64,000 bases of DNA, taken from Microplitis mediator. Lineage: Eukaryota; Arthropoda; Insecta; Hymenoptera; Braconidae. Where the stretch lies: NCBI RefSeq assembly GCF_029852145.1, contig NC_079970.1, positions 23,192,331 through 23,256,330 of the forward strand, given 5' to 3'. The notes under the pieces were generated by a model. It was not told the origin of the DNA. It saw nothing but the letters and a program-made list of their open reading frames with translations, and ran no database searches. Shown one piece after another: positions 1 to 12,593 of the stretch. Position 1 is the first letter of the stretch; each line of letters begins with the position of its first letter. The position numbers and the translations under genes are program-made.

Positions 1-1835
1 ATATAGGGGTATATATATATATGAACAAATATAAGTACATATACAGCAAAGTTGAGAAATGTAGCTAAGAAAACTTATACCACTAGCTTTTACGCGTTTT
101 CCACAACCGCACATTCCTCTCAGACTTTTACACTCGATTATCTATTTTTCGAATCCCCATCCTATGCGTTAAATCATCCAAACTTATGTGACAATAAATA
201 TGTAAGGAATGTTGAATTATTTTTAAAACATTCAAATACAAATTTTAATTTTTTTCAAAATTTATTTTTATTTTCACTCCGAAAATATCAAATTTACAGG
301 GAACCCCAAGTTATTTGTTGCGATTCCCCTTTCGAAATTTGGTCTTCAAACAAATATCTATACTCGAGAGTCCAAATAATTATTTGTCATTGTTTTCAAG
401 ACGGTTTCATAATTATTTGCCAATATTCCGTTGACGGCAACAGATTTTTAGAAATCCTCTGACAATCTGAAGCACGTAACGATGCTTCGAAATTAAAATT
501 TTGAACCAATTTTGAATTTTATTGATTGGATAACTCGTAAACTATTTTCTAGATTGATTTCAAATTCTACGACGAAGCAGGTGCAGATAAACTTCATCGA
601 TTTGACGCAATTTATTCGATTTAGTTAACCTCGTTCACAATTTATCGACTGATATTTACTTTGTCAGAATTTTTCAAAATTTTCCTTTGAAATACTTTTT
701 CAAATAAACTTCATGCATTCGTTTTTTAAAACAAACGTTTATTTTAAATTATTTTCTCTTCACTATTGACATTCTAGTATTTTCATAACTTTTTTTGGAC
801 TATTTTAGTGTCACTGAAATATTTTCACATACAATAGTATGTAGAGCATCGGGAGGTTAAAGATCATACACAGTTCAACCCGTAGAATCATGTGCAGTCA
901 GCTAAGTTACGAAAGATATTTTTATTATTATTATTATCACTTTTCATAAAAAAAACTGATAAAAAAAAAAATGAGCTTCCGACTCGGAGATAATAGAAGA
1001 TTCTATAGCATTTACCTCGCGTGCGCAGCGTCGACACGAAAAATCAGGCATTGATAAAAAAAAAGTTCCTACCCGAGGCTCCCAGTGAATAATGCACGTG
1101 TACAAAATATCACTTTTTTCTATACTTTATTTAAAATTTTTTTCACAGCTTTTCTAGCCGTATTCACATAAGCGTCAAGTCGTATGTCACCAAATCAAAA
1201 GCGTACATATTAAAAAGTTTAACACAAAGCGGAGAAAAAAAATGAAAACAAAAAAAAGGGGCTATGAAAATTATTAACGAGGAAAAAAAGAGGACAGTAA
1301 TTTTATATTGTTATGTGCGTGTGCAGTGCGCGAGCCAGTATATATACATGATTGACTTATTAATTCGTGTGACCGTGTGTATAAATGTGCATATGTGTAT
1401 ACGAGGCGTCAACAGCTATTCATCTTGCTGGCACAGCTGTGGAATGACCATAAATCTTATTGATTATTTTGACAATGAGTATAATCTGTTCTATATATAT
1501 GTATATGTATATATATATACATACGATTGAATTTCAAAATTATTATTGTATGCTCCATTGAACAGCGTACTTTATTATAGTTTTAATAATGGATTATAAT
1601 GGCTTAATAATAATCTATATAAATATACATGGGGTAGAACAAATAATCTATGTTTTATTTTTGGTAAACGAACATAAGTGGAGCTCAATTTTTTGAGAGG
1701 TTATAAAAATATTTATATGTGGTTTCTATCTAGATTTTATCTCAATCGATTGTTGAGGTCAAGTCGACGGTAAAAAAAAATTTGAACTGTTGAGGCATTT
1801 TCTAACCCATACAAAGTCGTCGAGCTTCGAAATTT
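1..1835. other. AT-rich non-coding stretch, no gene seen
   Basis: Long A/T runs and alternating TA/TG tracts (for example 1495-1525). The open frame at 52-462 begins at a TTG codon, is rich in Phe, Tyr and Asn as expected of AT-rich random sequence, and has no domain or splice context that I recognise, so I do not call it. The frame at 1264-1530 runs into an ATATAT tract. I see nothing else supportable. Confidence 0.5.
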
Positions 1836-2115
1836 TCCCATAGGCCGATGGCTGATTTGCAATGATTGGCCAATAAATGGCTAACTATACTGGCCCGTGT
1901 ATGGTGAATCATTGGCAGCCGTCTTTTTGCTTATAAAAACGGCGTACAATTAACCGCCGTTCGTTGGCCAACGGTTTGATCGAGTGCTCTTGATACCAAG
2001 CTTTGGCCAATGCTTGTGACTGCGATGCTTGGCATACCGTTATCATCCGATATTTAGCCGATCTTCGGCCGATGCTTCAAAATTGGCAGCCATTCACGAC
2101 CCAGTAATGAGCCGA
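1836..2115. repeat. GC-richer block with recurring TTGGC / GGCCAAT words
   Basis: Within the AT-rich background this block repeats short words such as TTGGCC, GGCCGATG and TTGGCAGCC in both orientations (for example near 1853, 1913, 1963, 2005 and 2062). No frame stays open. It looks like a degenerate repeat or mobile-element fragment rather than a gene, but no family is recognised. Confidence 0.3.
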
Positions 2116-4136
2116 TTCTTTTTTTTTTATGAATTCAATGGAGAATTAAGGCATTGCAAAATTTTTTAAATTTCATTATTGAATATGGAGTTAAAGGCTA
2201 AAAAAAATCAACTCTTCAGCAAATTTTTTTATTTTCGACTAGAGAATTTCCTGATTCCGTGACTAAAATTTTTGAATTGTACAGGAAAATTTACGATTAA
2301 TAAACCTTGAAAAAACCGTAAAGAGAAAATTTCATAGCTGGAAAAAATTCCTCGGCTAAGTCTGCGTCAGCGTCTTAGAGCTTAAATTTAATTGCTGAAA
2401 GATCCCGCACGTTCCTTCCTCGAGTTATTAGCTGTCATAGTCAAAAGCATCAGTTTTCGATTACGGCTAAAGCTGGCACGCCTCACTTGCTCCGATACAG
2501 CGGCCAGAAAATATTTTCAACTTCAGAAACATGATTACAAAATTGAAATTTCTAATTATATTTTTAGTTGTATCTAAAATATTTTTTTCCGGCACTTTCT
2601 AGAAAATTTTATAGACTTCTTATACTTTATGGAAATTTTTTTCTCTCTTGTAATCCAATTATTAGTCTCCATATTATCAAAATTTCCATTTTTTCCCAAT
2701 TTTCAAGTTCCAAATAGTGGGCGCTCTTGAAAAAAATTTTTTTTTCCATCACTTTTTAAATACTCATAGTAGTGATAGTTCATGAGTTAAAAATTTATCA
2801 TTACTCACTCATATATACAAATATATATATAAATAAGAGATTGGATACCTCAGATATAAAGGGGTTAAAATTCGATTAAATACAAAAAAAAAGTAACAGA
2901 TGCCATGAGTTAGTGGTTTCTATGCGCTCTTAAATATTCTTCACGACAGTAAATGTTTAAAAATAGAGAAGAGAGCAAATAGGGGTCGCGAGAAGTGCTA
3001 CGTTAGTCGAATATCTCTTGGTGTCGTGTCTACTCTAAGCTCCATTTACATATATCAATTTCTCATTCTTATGCTACATATTTTATGTTTAAATAAAACG
3101 TTGTAAGAAAAAATCGATTATTTTTTCATCTTTACGGACAATTTAAATAAAATTCATACCATTCTTTGTATTACAGCGCACACATACACGCCAGATTGTT
3201 TCAATATGCCGAGCAAAATCTACTTGCTTGTTCGCTTAGTCAGGATCTCTAGACTCTGTCAGTATATTATTATATTATGTATGCACATCACCGAAATTAG
3301 TGTATGTATTTATCTTCGTTTTCACTTTCTGTGAACAGACCTAATGGCGTGTGAAACTTTTTATCAAACATATATATACGTATGTCTATATACTTATTTT
3401 TCCTATTCATTCACTCCCTCACTTATATATGTATATATATTACTCCATTATTTAGCAGGAAAGACTTTTAGTGTTTAATAAATTGAGGCTGGTATAAACA
3501 AAAGCTTAAAAAAAAATAAATTGTTCGCAGAGCGGAAAACGATTTTCGATATTGACTAGTATTTACTTTTTTTTTTTGAATATTTAACAATCGCTCGGAG
3601 CCCCTCTTTGTTTCTTTGTCTTCACGTTAATCAATGTATAAAGGTGTTGAGTAGTTAGGAAATGAAAAAAATAAAAGTTTCATCCAATCAAAATGGGTAC
3701 TGGACATTTAAGCGAGACACGTAGTACTAGGTAAACGTGCCAATGCTACTAATAGTTTTGTTAATTTTTTTTTTTAACTTTTCTTCTATTTATTTAACGG
3801 TGTATACTCTACACATTTATTACACTAGTTTTTTATGGCTCGCATCAATTGATATTTACATTGACGGTGGGCAATATTGAGTTGTCGGAATATTCAAATA
3901 AATATGGCGATATTAATTGGACGTATTTATAGTTCATATTTAGTTAGCGAGAAAAATTTAAACTAAACTGTGAGAACGTTTCATTATTGTTATTACTATT
4001 TTTCTTTGTCTATGACGATCATAGTTTTAGATTTTTGATTTTTTGAAAATAGTATATATTTGTGACTTGAAAAAAATAGACGCTGTGGGATATTAGAAAG
4101 GTTGGATAAGATGCCGAGTAAAAAAAAGGTCCAAAT
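2116..4136. other. AT-rich intergenic stretch; one weak exon-like spot
   Basis: Mostly A/T homopolymer-rich sequence. Near 3176 a good acceptor (pyrimidine tract then TTACAG) precedes about 70 GC-richer bases, which are open in one frame and end in a stop near 3250. With no donor-bearing partner exon visible I cannot call a gene. A GC-richer patch at 2392-2520 is open on the plus strand but has no recognisable product. Confidence 0.3.
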
Positions 4137-4465
4137 TTTTTTAAACGGCTGTAACTTTTTAATCGCTTGTCTCACAGTATTTTTATTTTAGGCAAAAGTT
4201 GTAGGAAATTTAATTTTCCATAATTTTGGTTTCTTTAAAAAATGCTGTAGGATCGATAGTTTCGAAGATACATTCGTTTTAAGTTTTTGAAAAAGAATGT
4301 ATATATATATGAATATTTCCAAATCTTAAAAACGGCTGTAACTTTTTAACGAGTCATCTTACGTGATTTTTTGTTGAGATAAAACTTGTAGGAAATTGAA
4401 TTTTCTACAAATTTTGTCCTTGCAAAAAATTCGAAAAGATCATTAGTTTAATAGATACACTCACT
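4137..4465. repeat. Two-copy tandem repeat with an ACGGCTGTAACTTTTTAA core
   Basis: The words ACGGCTGTAACTTTTTAA, then ACTTGTAGGAAATT and later GATACA recur in the same order at about 4145 and about 4331 (spacing about 186 bp). Sequence of similar character (requests for AACTTTTA, TAGACAACAAAATTT) is found around 42540-42800 and 24000-24250. I take it to be a dispersed, non-coding repeat family. Confidence 0.5.
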
Positions 4466-4693
4466 TAAAGTATTTGGAAATAATAATATTTACAGAAAAT
4501 GATTATTATTGTATAAATATACATAAACAATAATATAATACAGGTAATCTAGTATAAATGTATGCACATGCTGCTCATCGAGACAGTAATTATCCCAACA
4601 AAGACCCGGATACGAATGTGTATAATCGACCGGAGAGAAAACACTTCTGCGGCTGTCGGAGTAATTCAAGACAAATAATGAATGTTTGACAAT

Positions 4694-4735
4694 CGAGTGA
4701 GAAATACAATTATCCTTCTGTATTTCTCACTCGCA
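4694..4735. other. Short perfect hairpin, 14-bp stem
   Basis: CGAGTGAGAAATAC at about 4695 is matched by its exact reverse complement GTATTTCTCACTCG about 12 bases later. The stem is perfect but shorter than a usual animal microRNA precursor. It could be a foldback remnant. Confidence 0.4.
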
Positions 4736-5368
4736 CTCACTACTAAACTACATCCTTACTAAACTCACTCTACTTTTGCAACTATCTCCTCCATTGATCC
4801 ATCATCTGCTTGCTTCAATTCCTGATTTTATTACTAAATCATTACCACCGCTAATTAAATATAAACAGCCGATCAAACCCTTGGCATTAAAATTACCTCA
4901 TAAAATTTCTTTAATCAGTGGTGCGGTGCTACTATTTTTTTTTATTCCCTTTGATAAGTGTATGCCCATTGAACTAAAAGTACTGTTCATATTAAATGTA
5001 AACATAATTTTTCTACCAGATTTTTAAATATTTAAATTAAACTTTATGCATATTCAGCATAAATGAGAGAAGTCAAACATTTCAATTTATTTATTAGAGT
5101 TATAAAAAGTTGCGGGAATAACTTATTTATGTATTACTTCACTAAAGATCTGTTTGAAGTAGAAATAATAAATGTTCGTACATTAAATAAAGAAGTAAAG
5201 TATGAAATTTCGATTACATTTTTTTATTTCGATGTAACAGTGAAGGCCCGACTCAAATATAATGGAGGTAAAAAATCCTGATTTTCTACAAATTTTCTCT
5301 AGATCTTCTTATAGAGTGAAGTCTTTATTTCCTTTAGGTTTTACCAGACCTCAAAACGCGAGATCTGC
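4736..5368. other. AT-rich stretch, no gene seen
   Basis: Frames at 4776-5027 and 5063-5281 are open for 72-83 codons, but their composition (Ile, Phe, Lys, Asn, Tyr) follows the base bias. They lack splice context and any recognisable motif. Confidence 0.4.
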
Positions 5369-5918
5369 CCCGCATGAAAATATCATATATGGTAAACATA
5401 TATTAAAAAATATATGTTACAATACATGAAATCTTATATAGAATTATATATAAATTTTGACCGATTTGATCATATTTCTATATATGTTTTATGTACCATG
5501 TATTTAACTTTATAAATTTTTGTATATTTTTCGATTTATAGAACCATATAAGTATCCCCATATATGTAAGAATAAATAAAATCTATTCTTTTCTGTCTTC
5601 CTCTATCTGTTATAAGATTCAAACCTTGTGTTCAGAATATATATATATATATATATGTGTGTGCTAGCTTACAAATTTACATATATAATTATCAATATAT
5701 GTAAGACATATATGTGCTAACTTATAAGTTTACATACATGATTATAAATATATATAATACATGTATTAACTTATAAACTTACGTATATAATTAATTATAC
5801 TAAAACTTACTATATTACATATAAGAAAATATATATTATTTTTGGCCACTTATATGGTCCCGTATTGATTATATATTTTTTCATATATATTTATCATATA
5901 TGGTATTTTCATGCGGGT
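5369..5918. mobile_element. MITE-like element with about 30-bp terminal inverted repeats
   Basis: The left end (CCCGCATGAAAATATCATAT) and right end (ATATGGTATTTTCATGCGGG) are inverted copies with one or two mismatches over about 30 bases. The 550-bp interior is almost pure ATATATG-type sequence with no coding capacity. This is the structure of a non-autonomous DNA element; no family is assigned. Confidence 0.6.
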
Positions 5919-7379
5919 GATGAAAACTCGATTTTCGAAAATTTGACCAAACTCAATAACTTCCCTTTTTTTGAAGATTTTTAATTTTGATAGCGAGAAG
6001 TTGACCAAAAATGTTACCGACAATTTAAACAAAGTTTTGTTTGTCGTCCCTTGACTCTTTTTCCCTCTCTCACTTGGAGGTTCATTGAAATGTGAGAAAA
6101 CTTTGTAAGCTAGATAATAAAACCTCTAATTCTAAGTAACGTTATAACTATACGATAGTTAAAATCCGAGGCTTTACTATGTTAATTTGCATTTCATATA
6201 AGCACATATGTGTAAGCATGTATTTTGGAACAATAACTACTGCTAAGAGTATCATTAAGTGTTTATTTTGTGAGGTTTTATGTTAAAAGCTTGATACTAA
6301 TAATTATAATATCAAATATATTTAAAGAACGTGAGGCGAAATTGGGTTGCCCGATCTGGGACAAAAATTTAAATTACAACATTTTATATTTTATCTAAAT
6401 TACATTTACGTACTATATTATAAATATTAATTGCCTCGATGCTGGCGAAATTCTTATCGTAATAATTTTAATGAGAAATCTGTCAGCAGAAAATAATTTT
6501 TCACATTCAAATTCCATTCGATTAAGTTTTTCATAGCTTTCTCTTTTTGCTATTATGACTTACTCATAACTAACTCTACAATACTTTTTTTTCCTATTCA
6601 TCTTCTCTCTACAAAATTTCTCTGTATTGAAATATTTTGAAAGGTTTGAAATAATTATCCCACATCGGCGCTGTCACATTCAACGTCAACTTTAATAGCA
6701 TGACTGGATGCTCTAAATGAATTCATTAAAAATTTTTCGTGAATTTTTTCTGCGTCCTATTTTACCTCAGGTTCCCTATACACAAACAAAACTTCCAAAA
6801 AAGTTTTTACTTTCCCTAAGAAATTTTTTACAGAATGAAATGAAACCAAAAATAATTTTGGGGTAAGAAAATAATTTTTTTTTTCAATTCATACCACGAA
6901 AAAAATTATTTGCGTCAAGAAATCCTTTTTTCTGTGTAGCATTCAAAAATTTGAACACGAGTAAACTCCAGATAAATAACGAAAAATATTGACAAAAAAT
7001 TTCCACTTTTCCAAAATTTGCAAATTGCGCATTCTGTGCTATTTCATGAAAAAAATTTTTCCACAGAACATCAGAGGCATCCTGTCGCGCCTCGACCTCT
7101 CCTCCATATTGACACGTATATTTAAATATACAAACGTATGGAATCGTTAAATGTCTTTCAACAGCACACTAGAGTGCCGGGTTCGGGTCTCAGTAACGAC
7201 TTTTGTGGTTCAAAAAAGCTTTTCATAAACATTACATTGCATTAACTAGACGTATGATTATTTTCGGAGCCTCAGATCAGTCTTTAGTGCAGCATTAAAC
7301 CGAAAATGCAATATGTATTATGTATAAAACAGCGCATATACATATATATTGAGTAGAGATGGGAGATTTAGTTTGAAAG
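5919..7379. other. AT-rich stretch with a degraded inverted-repeat element
   Basis: 6776-6939 begins near TACACA and ends with TTTTTTCTGTGTA. It resembles the ends of the elements at 33720-34272 and 53729-53818, so it is probably a decayed member of that family. About 5925-6010 resembles 9310-9410 (GATTTTCG, CAATAACTT, AGCGGGAAGTT-like words). I see no gene. Confidence 0.35.
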
Positions 7380-7830
7380 GGGCTTGTTGATTCAGCAATT
7401 GTGTGTGTCATTTATAGCTGGAGTGTGTAGAGTCCACAGTGTGAGTATAATAGAGGACGCGGTGGTGTTAGAAGGGTTTTCGAGGACAGTGTTTACGGGG
7501 TGGAACGAGAGATAGAGGACCGTAGGTTGTATATTGAGTAGAGAGGCCAGCGAGTGGTGGGTTAAAGGGGACAGAATGAGGAGTGTAAGCCAGTATACCA
7601 GGCGGCAGGGAAAGTATTTGAGTGTGTGGCGAACGCGACAAGCGTAACAACAGACGCGTCGAGAGCCAGAGATACAGGGAAAGGGAGAAATGAACTCGTG
7701 TTAGTTTGTTTGGTTGTTTATGGTGTGTACGTATACGCAAAACACTGGGCCAACGGAGGAAGAAATAGCTGGCACGTGTTTATGGAAAACCGACCGGCTC
7801 CGGTGCTCAATATCTTCGGGTATACGAGGA
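7380..7830. other. GC-richer purine-skewed block, possible 5'-UTR or regulatory DNA
   Basis: The plus strand is strongly G/A-rich and contains several GTGTGT and GAGAGA stretches, standing out from its surroundings. Open frames exist on both strands (7626-7961 plus, 7468-7740 minus), but the plus frame starts at a GTG and neither shows a motif. The pattern would fit an untranslated first exon or promoter-proximal region; that is inference. Confidence 0.25.
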
Positions 7831-9030
7831 GATATATTTTTAGATGCCTGATGCACTTTTTTTTCATAAATAAGTACCTATGTGTGGTTATTTATTTATT
7901 TTTATTTTTGTTTTTTTTTTTTTTAATTTATACAGATGTATTATTGTTATGGTTACTATAATGAACGGCGTAATTATACATGCGTGGTCATTAGAGATAT
8001 ACTTTGTGCGAGAAAATATATAAATATTTATAAGCTAAAATGCACAATTGTATAAAATATAAGCAAGAGTTGGAAGCTTTATTTATTTTTATTTCTCGCT
8101 TTTGAGTTGTAATTATTTTTTAATTTATCATTAAGAGGCGTGTAATTTTATGGAATCTTTTAGATCAAAGTAGTAATGGACATGCAAGAGTTAAGAGGAT
8201 TTTTAGGGATTTAATTAAAGGCGAATTGAGATTATTGTTTAAGTATTTAGGTAAAATATGAGCTTATGGAGGGAGTCAGTGAAAGGACGTCAAAGGAATA
8301 ATGCACTTTTGTGAACGCTGTGCGCTGAAACTTTAGTTCTATTTTGGGCAGAAAGGGGCGATTTAAAAAATGAAAAAAGTAGGGATGTTTTAAACAGAAC
8401 TTGAACTAAAAATATGAATTTTTGAAAATTAAGAAAATTTTTTAATTGTTTGGAACAGAATGAAAATTTTCTGCTCGCAATATCTCTTTTTGGATGACCC
8501 TTTTTCTTATTATCGAAATTTTTATTCTTGCACGTGGGAGTACTTTTAATTAAATCCACAGGCTTAGAAATTTTGAAATTATTTATAATCAGATCATTAC
8601 AATTTTTGAAATTATTAAATTTGAGCCAACGAAAATAAAGAGATTGAGTTATTCCTACGGTCATTCACTTTATAAATAAAAAAAAATTTTTTAATTTATG
8701 AAAAATCAAAATCTATAAAAAATCAGTAATGATGATCAAAAATTTTTACAAATTTATTTTCCATATACACACACAGAAAAAGATTTCTTGGCGCAAGAAT
8801 TTTTTTTTCGACTCAGAAAATGTTTTCTAGCTCCAAGAAGATTTTTTCACGCTCCGATACTTAAGAAAATTTTTGTAAAAGTATAAAGCTCGAAATTGCC
8901 CAAAAATACTCATAACTTTCCTATTTTCATGGGTTCAAAAATTGAAAATGGCACATCATAATAAAATGCTTGCATTAAAATTTTTTTCTAGCTAATTGAC
9001 TCTGAGAAAATTGTGCTGACACTATTAGCC
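7831..9030. other. AT-rich stretch, no gene seen
   Basis: Homopolymer-rich sequence. The minus-strand frame at 8290-8664 is Lys/Phe/Asn/Ser-rich and follows base composition. Around 8772-8850 there are CACAGAAAAA and CTTGGCGCAAGAA words like those in the TACACAGAAA element family. Confidence 0.35.
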
Positions 9031-9031
9031 C

Positions 9032-9235
9032 CAGCACTCGGTGTTGTAAAAAAAAATTTAATTATCGCCAGTTGAATTCTCTGGAAATCCCATCAAAATC
9101 CCATAGAAAATATAGACCTAGCACTCGGTGTTGTAAAAAATAAATCTGTCTATCGGTTGACCCTGCAGGCCAGCCCTAAAACTTCCCACTGTTGTCGAGC
9201 TCAAGAACCTCGAAACCATTATTGTGCATTATGTA
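9032..9235 (+). repeat. Dispersed repeat, copy 1 (other copies at 24277 and 30970)
   Basis: AGCACTCGGTGTTGTAAAAA occurs twice, 88 bp apart (9032 and about 9120). It is followed by a segment containing CTATCGGTTGACCCTGC, CCAGCCC, AACTTCCC and TGTCGAGCTCAAG. That segment recurs inverted at 24277-24365 and in the same orientation at 30970-31080. The three copies are clearly related but differ at many sites, so this is an old dispersed repeat of unknown type. Confidence 0.6.
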
Positions 9236-9389
9236 CATACACACATACATACACTCGGACATCATCTTGAAATTAGTCAGAATAGCTTCCTAGGACCTCG
9301 AAACGTCGACATCCGATGAAAATTTGATTTTCGTAAATCGGACCGAATCCAATAACTTTCCGAATTCTTGAAAATTTTCGATTTTTTTA

Positions 9390-9540
9390 GCGGGAAGTTA
9401 AAAAAGAAAAATATGCACATGTACAAAATTAAAAAATCTACAGATGCAATTTTTTAAATATTTTTTTTTTATTTTACCTTTTTGAAAAATTCTAAAAATC
9501 ATTCGACGTCGACTGACTTCAATATCATAAAATTTTAATA
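9390..9540 (+). repeat. Dispersed repeat with ATATGCACATGTA core, copy 1
   Basis: An AATATGCACATGTA word followed about 80-100 bases later by a GACGTCGACTGACTT-type word also occurs at 11565-11700 and 22690-22820, with an inverted partial copy near 11440-11490. All are non-coding. This is likely a dispersed mobile-element remnant. Confidence 0.5.
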
Positions 9541-9598
9541 GTTCATTGATTTCGAACAAAAATTAAAAAATATTTTAAAACTTTCAAAAACTACTCAC

Positions 9599-9609
9599 CT
9601 TGCCGCCAT
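9599..9609 (-). CDS. Possible first coding exon of a minus-strand gene (MAA...)
   Basis: On the minus strand ATG GCG GCA AG is followed directly by GTGAGT, a consensus donor. It is preceded by a GC-richer leader (about 9610-9650). That is the classic shape of a very short first coding exon in phase 2. No second exon could be identified at lower coordinates, so neither the product nor even its coding status is established. Confidence 0.35.
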
Positions 9610-10217
9610 TTTACTGCTTTCTTGTCAGCGACGAGCACTTTTACAAACTCATAAAATTTAACTACAAAATTCACTGAATATATAAAATTTATGCAACTGA
9701 TTGATGACAAACTCAAACTTTCACTTAAAAATAATAATTTTTATTTTTTTTAGACATTTAATTACTTTTATTCTTGCGTTCAAATTTCAACAGCTAATCC
9801 GCGCACACTGATACGAAAGAACGCCAACATTGAATTTAATTATTTTAATAACACATTCACTGACACTATTAATTTACTGTCTCAGAATAAGTTCTAGTCT
9901 CTAAATAATTTATATAAACTAATTAAAGATATAAGAATTCACTATTATAATAAATAAACTAATTATTTCACTGAGAGTGAGTCGCGAACGACAACGACAG
10001 CGATCAGCCCGGCCATTGACTGAGTTTAGGGCTTCTGCGCATGTCCGCTCCAACCGTCGCCGCTGCAGCGCCTTAAGTTTCACGACGCGCCAATAATTTC
10101 AAACTTTTATATTTTGAATGTCAGCAGCGTCGTAGTTTCAGAAGCCACCGTCGGTGTTTAGCGCCAGTGGGAATTCAAGCGGTCAGGAGTCACGCATTGT
10201 TCTATTCTACAACTGTC
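9610..10217. promoter_or_regulatory. Candidate divergent (bidirectional) promoter
   Basis: This stretch lies between two outward-facing ATG+donor exons: minus at 9609 and plus at 10218. Its core, about 9970-10200, is the most GC- and CpG-rich DNA in this part of the window (CGTCGCCGCTGCAGCG, CACGACGCGCC). CpG-rich divergent starts are typical of broadly expressed gene pairs in AT-rich insect genomes. No TATA box is evident. Assignment is by inference from position and composition. Confidence 0.4.
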
Positions 10218-10243
10218 ATGGCTGCTCAGCAAACATCTCTCAT
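10218..10243 (+). CDS. Possible first coding exon, plus strand (MAAQQTSL...)
   Basis: ATG plus seven further codons and two bases are followed by GTAAGT at 10244, in a GC-richer context. If spliced to the acceptor at 10911 the frame would continue only to a TAG about 29 codons later, giving a peptide of about 38 residues. It may instead be the 5' end of a largely untranslated RNA. No family is recognised. Confidence 0.3.
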
Positions 10244-10420
10244 GTAAGTTTCATTAATTTATTAATTTAATTTAATTTACTTCTCGTATCCATAACTCAA
10301 TAATAGTTTAATATCTTTTCATGAACGTAAAGAATAAACTTAAGTAATAATTTCTAATATATATTTATTTAGTCTTTGATAAAATATTAAATTAAAAAAT
10401 GAATGATACTGAAGTTAGCA

Positions 10421-10853
10421 TGAGTGCGAATGTAGCAGACATCAGACAAATTCAAAATTAATTATGAATAGAGTAAATAATTGATAAAATAAAATTAAAA
10501 AAACATGCGCATTTAAAAAATTTCAAAATTTGAAGTATAAAAAAAAATGAATTTACTGATTGTAAAATTTTCTACAAGCACATTTTTTAATTTTTTTGTT
10601 TAAAAAATTTTATTTTATTATTTTAAAATTTAAAAAATTGTCTGATGTTCACCAACTTTACTGTCATGAATGTAGCAGACATCAGACAAATTAAAAATTG
10701 TTAATAAATAGAGTTAATAATTAATAAAATTAAATTAAAAAAAAATTCACATTTAAAATATTAAAAAATTAGTAAGAGCATTTTTTAAATTATTTACTCT
10801 AATTATTTATAATTTGAAATTTGTCTGATGTCTGCTAGATCCACACTCATTTA
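10421..10853. mobile_element. MITE-like element in the intron of the plus-strand unit
   Basis: TAGCAGACATCAGACAAATT occurs as a direct copy at about 10433 and again at about 10671, and inverted (AATTTGTCTGATGTCTGCTA) at about 10818. The outer pair forms terminal inverted repeats of about 35 bp around an AT-rich non-coding core. The right end abuts a polypyrimidine tract and CAG at 10861. Confidence 0.55.
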
Positions 10854-11379
10854 TTTTTCAGGTCTTTGGCTCTAAAATTATTTATAAATTTTTTTTAAAA
10901 TTCTAAACAGAGATTTTTCGCAACTGAGCTTCAATTGTTGGAAACAAAAATGGCCGCTAAGAAAAGAATTCAAATTCAGAAACGAGACGTCAGCGCCATA
11001 GCTTATGAAAGTCGCCGTTAAGAGAACGACCACAAGCAGAAGGCGGCTGAGAAGTCGACGGCGATTTTTAACCCCTTTGTTTTGGTAAAAATTAATCATT
11101 TAATTATTAAACCTCATTTATTTAATTATATTGTTAATTATTTATGTCTTTACAGCTTTATAAGTCATCGAGTTTGATACGAATGACTGGATATTTGATG
11201 TCGGCATATTATACAGTTTTGATATCTCGAGTGTTTACTTGCTCGAGTGATTGTTCACCATCACTTTCTTCACTGATGTTTCGGTAATTAATTTGAATTT
11301 TATGTTTATTATCACATTTAAGTGGATAAAAAAAAAATTATATTCAATTGTTTGAAATATTATATGATACTTAAGTTAG

Positions 11380-11760
11380 TCGACGTTTAATAATTTTTTT
11401 ATTTTTTTTGAAACGATAAATTATAAAGAAAAACATTTTTCAAAAAACTGCACCTGTAGTTTTTTGAATTTTCTACACATGCATTTTTAATGATCCTGAA
11501 TTTAAAAGAAATATAAAAATTTTTGGATTTTATTTTCAACTAGTTAATTACAAAAATTAAAAAAACTAAAAATATGCACTTGTAGAAAATTTAAAAAACT
11601 AAAAGTGCAATTTCTTAAAATATTTTTTTTTTTTAATAATTTATGATTTTGAAAAATTCCAAAAATGATTAGATGTCGGCTAACTTTAGAATCATCATTT
11701 TTAAAATTTTTTGGTAATTTATTTATTGAAAAAAAAATCTGATAATTGTAAATTGTCTTC
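11380..11760 (+). repeat. Dispersed repeat with ATATGCACATGTA-like core, copies 2 and inverted
   Basis: The word AATATGCACTTGTAGAAAAT at about 11570 with GATGTCGGCTAACTTT at about 11670 matches the order seen at 9390-9540 and 22690-22820. An inverted partial copy (CTACACATGCATTTTTAA) lies at about 11472. No coding content. Confidence 0.45.
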
Positions 11761-12593
11761 TATTTTCAGGATCATCATATTTCACTTGGGACTAAAAATT
11801 AATTATTTGCCTCATTAATTATTTTTTATGAAATTTTCAGTTGGTGCAAAAATGATTTAAGAAGAAAATAAACTTCAGTAAGAGATCAATTGGAGTAAAA
11901 TTAATTTATTGATCCTGATCATCATGAATCTCTTGTGCTGGTCCCGGATGCTGGAAGCGCAGAAATACGTCCGCTGAGGTAAATTTTTTTTTTTAATCAA
12001 ATGAAAAAAATTATTTAAAATTTTTATTTTATTTTAATTAATTTCGTTTTTTTGTTATAGAAATTGAAAGAATTGTCTGCTGCTCTGGATATTTCTCGGT
12101 GTGGTGAGTGACTTTCTGCATGATACATTTTTTTTACTAAATCATAAGTTTTTTTTTATTTATCTTTTGACTCGAGTCGAAGTTGTGGGCTCATACAATT
12201 TCATAATTTTTTTTTTTGCTATTAAACTGAAACTGTCTGTCTTGAGCACAAATTAATTCGGGTGCTAATTATTCCCATCTGAGTTTAACCCTCAGTCCAA
12301 TCATTCGCAATCACCCCATACTTCTCTTAAAAAATTATTTTCAATGTCGCACTTGCACCATAGATCTATTTTGATCTAGTCTTTTTTTTTGCTGTAATTA
12401 TCTAAGGATCCAGGAAGATGAGTCTGTGAGGAAATTTTCGGTGCGTATTTTCTCGTTTATAAATTAAAAAAATCCAATTGCTTAATTAAGACCAGTAATT
12501 AATTTTTTATTTATATTTTTTAGTTCATTATTTGTCACAATTGATCAAATAGTTCAATTGTTCTACGAAAAAATTATTTTTTAAATTAAAAAT

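Noticed and set aside
52..462. 136-codon open frame on the plus strand
   Set aside because: Starts at TTG, amino-acid content follows AT bias, no motif, no splice or promoter context.
7468..7961. Overlapping frames on both strands (90 and 111 codons)
   Set aside because: The plus frame begins at GTG and ends in poly-Phe/Leu; the minus frame is its shadow. Kept only as a composition anomaly.
11155..11290. Possible box C/D snoRNA in an intron (TTTGATGTC ... CACTGATG)
   Set aside because: Boxes are imperfect, there is no terminal stem, and spacing is unconvincing.
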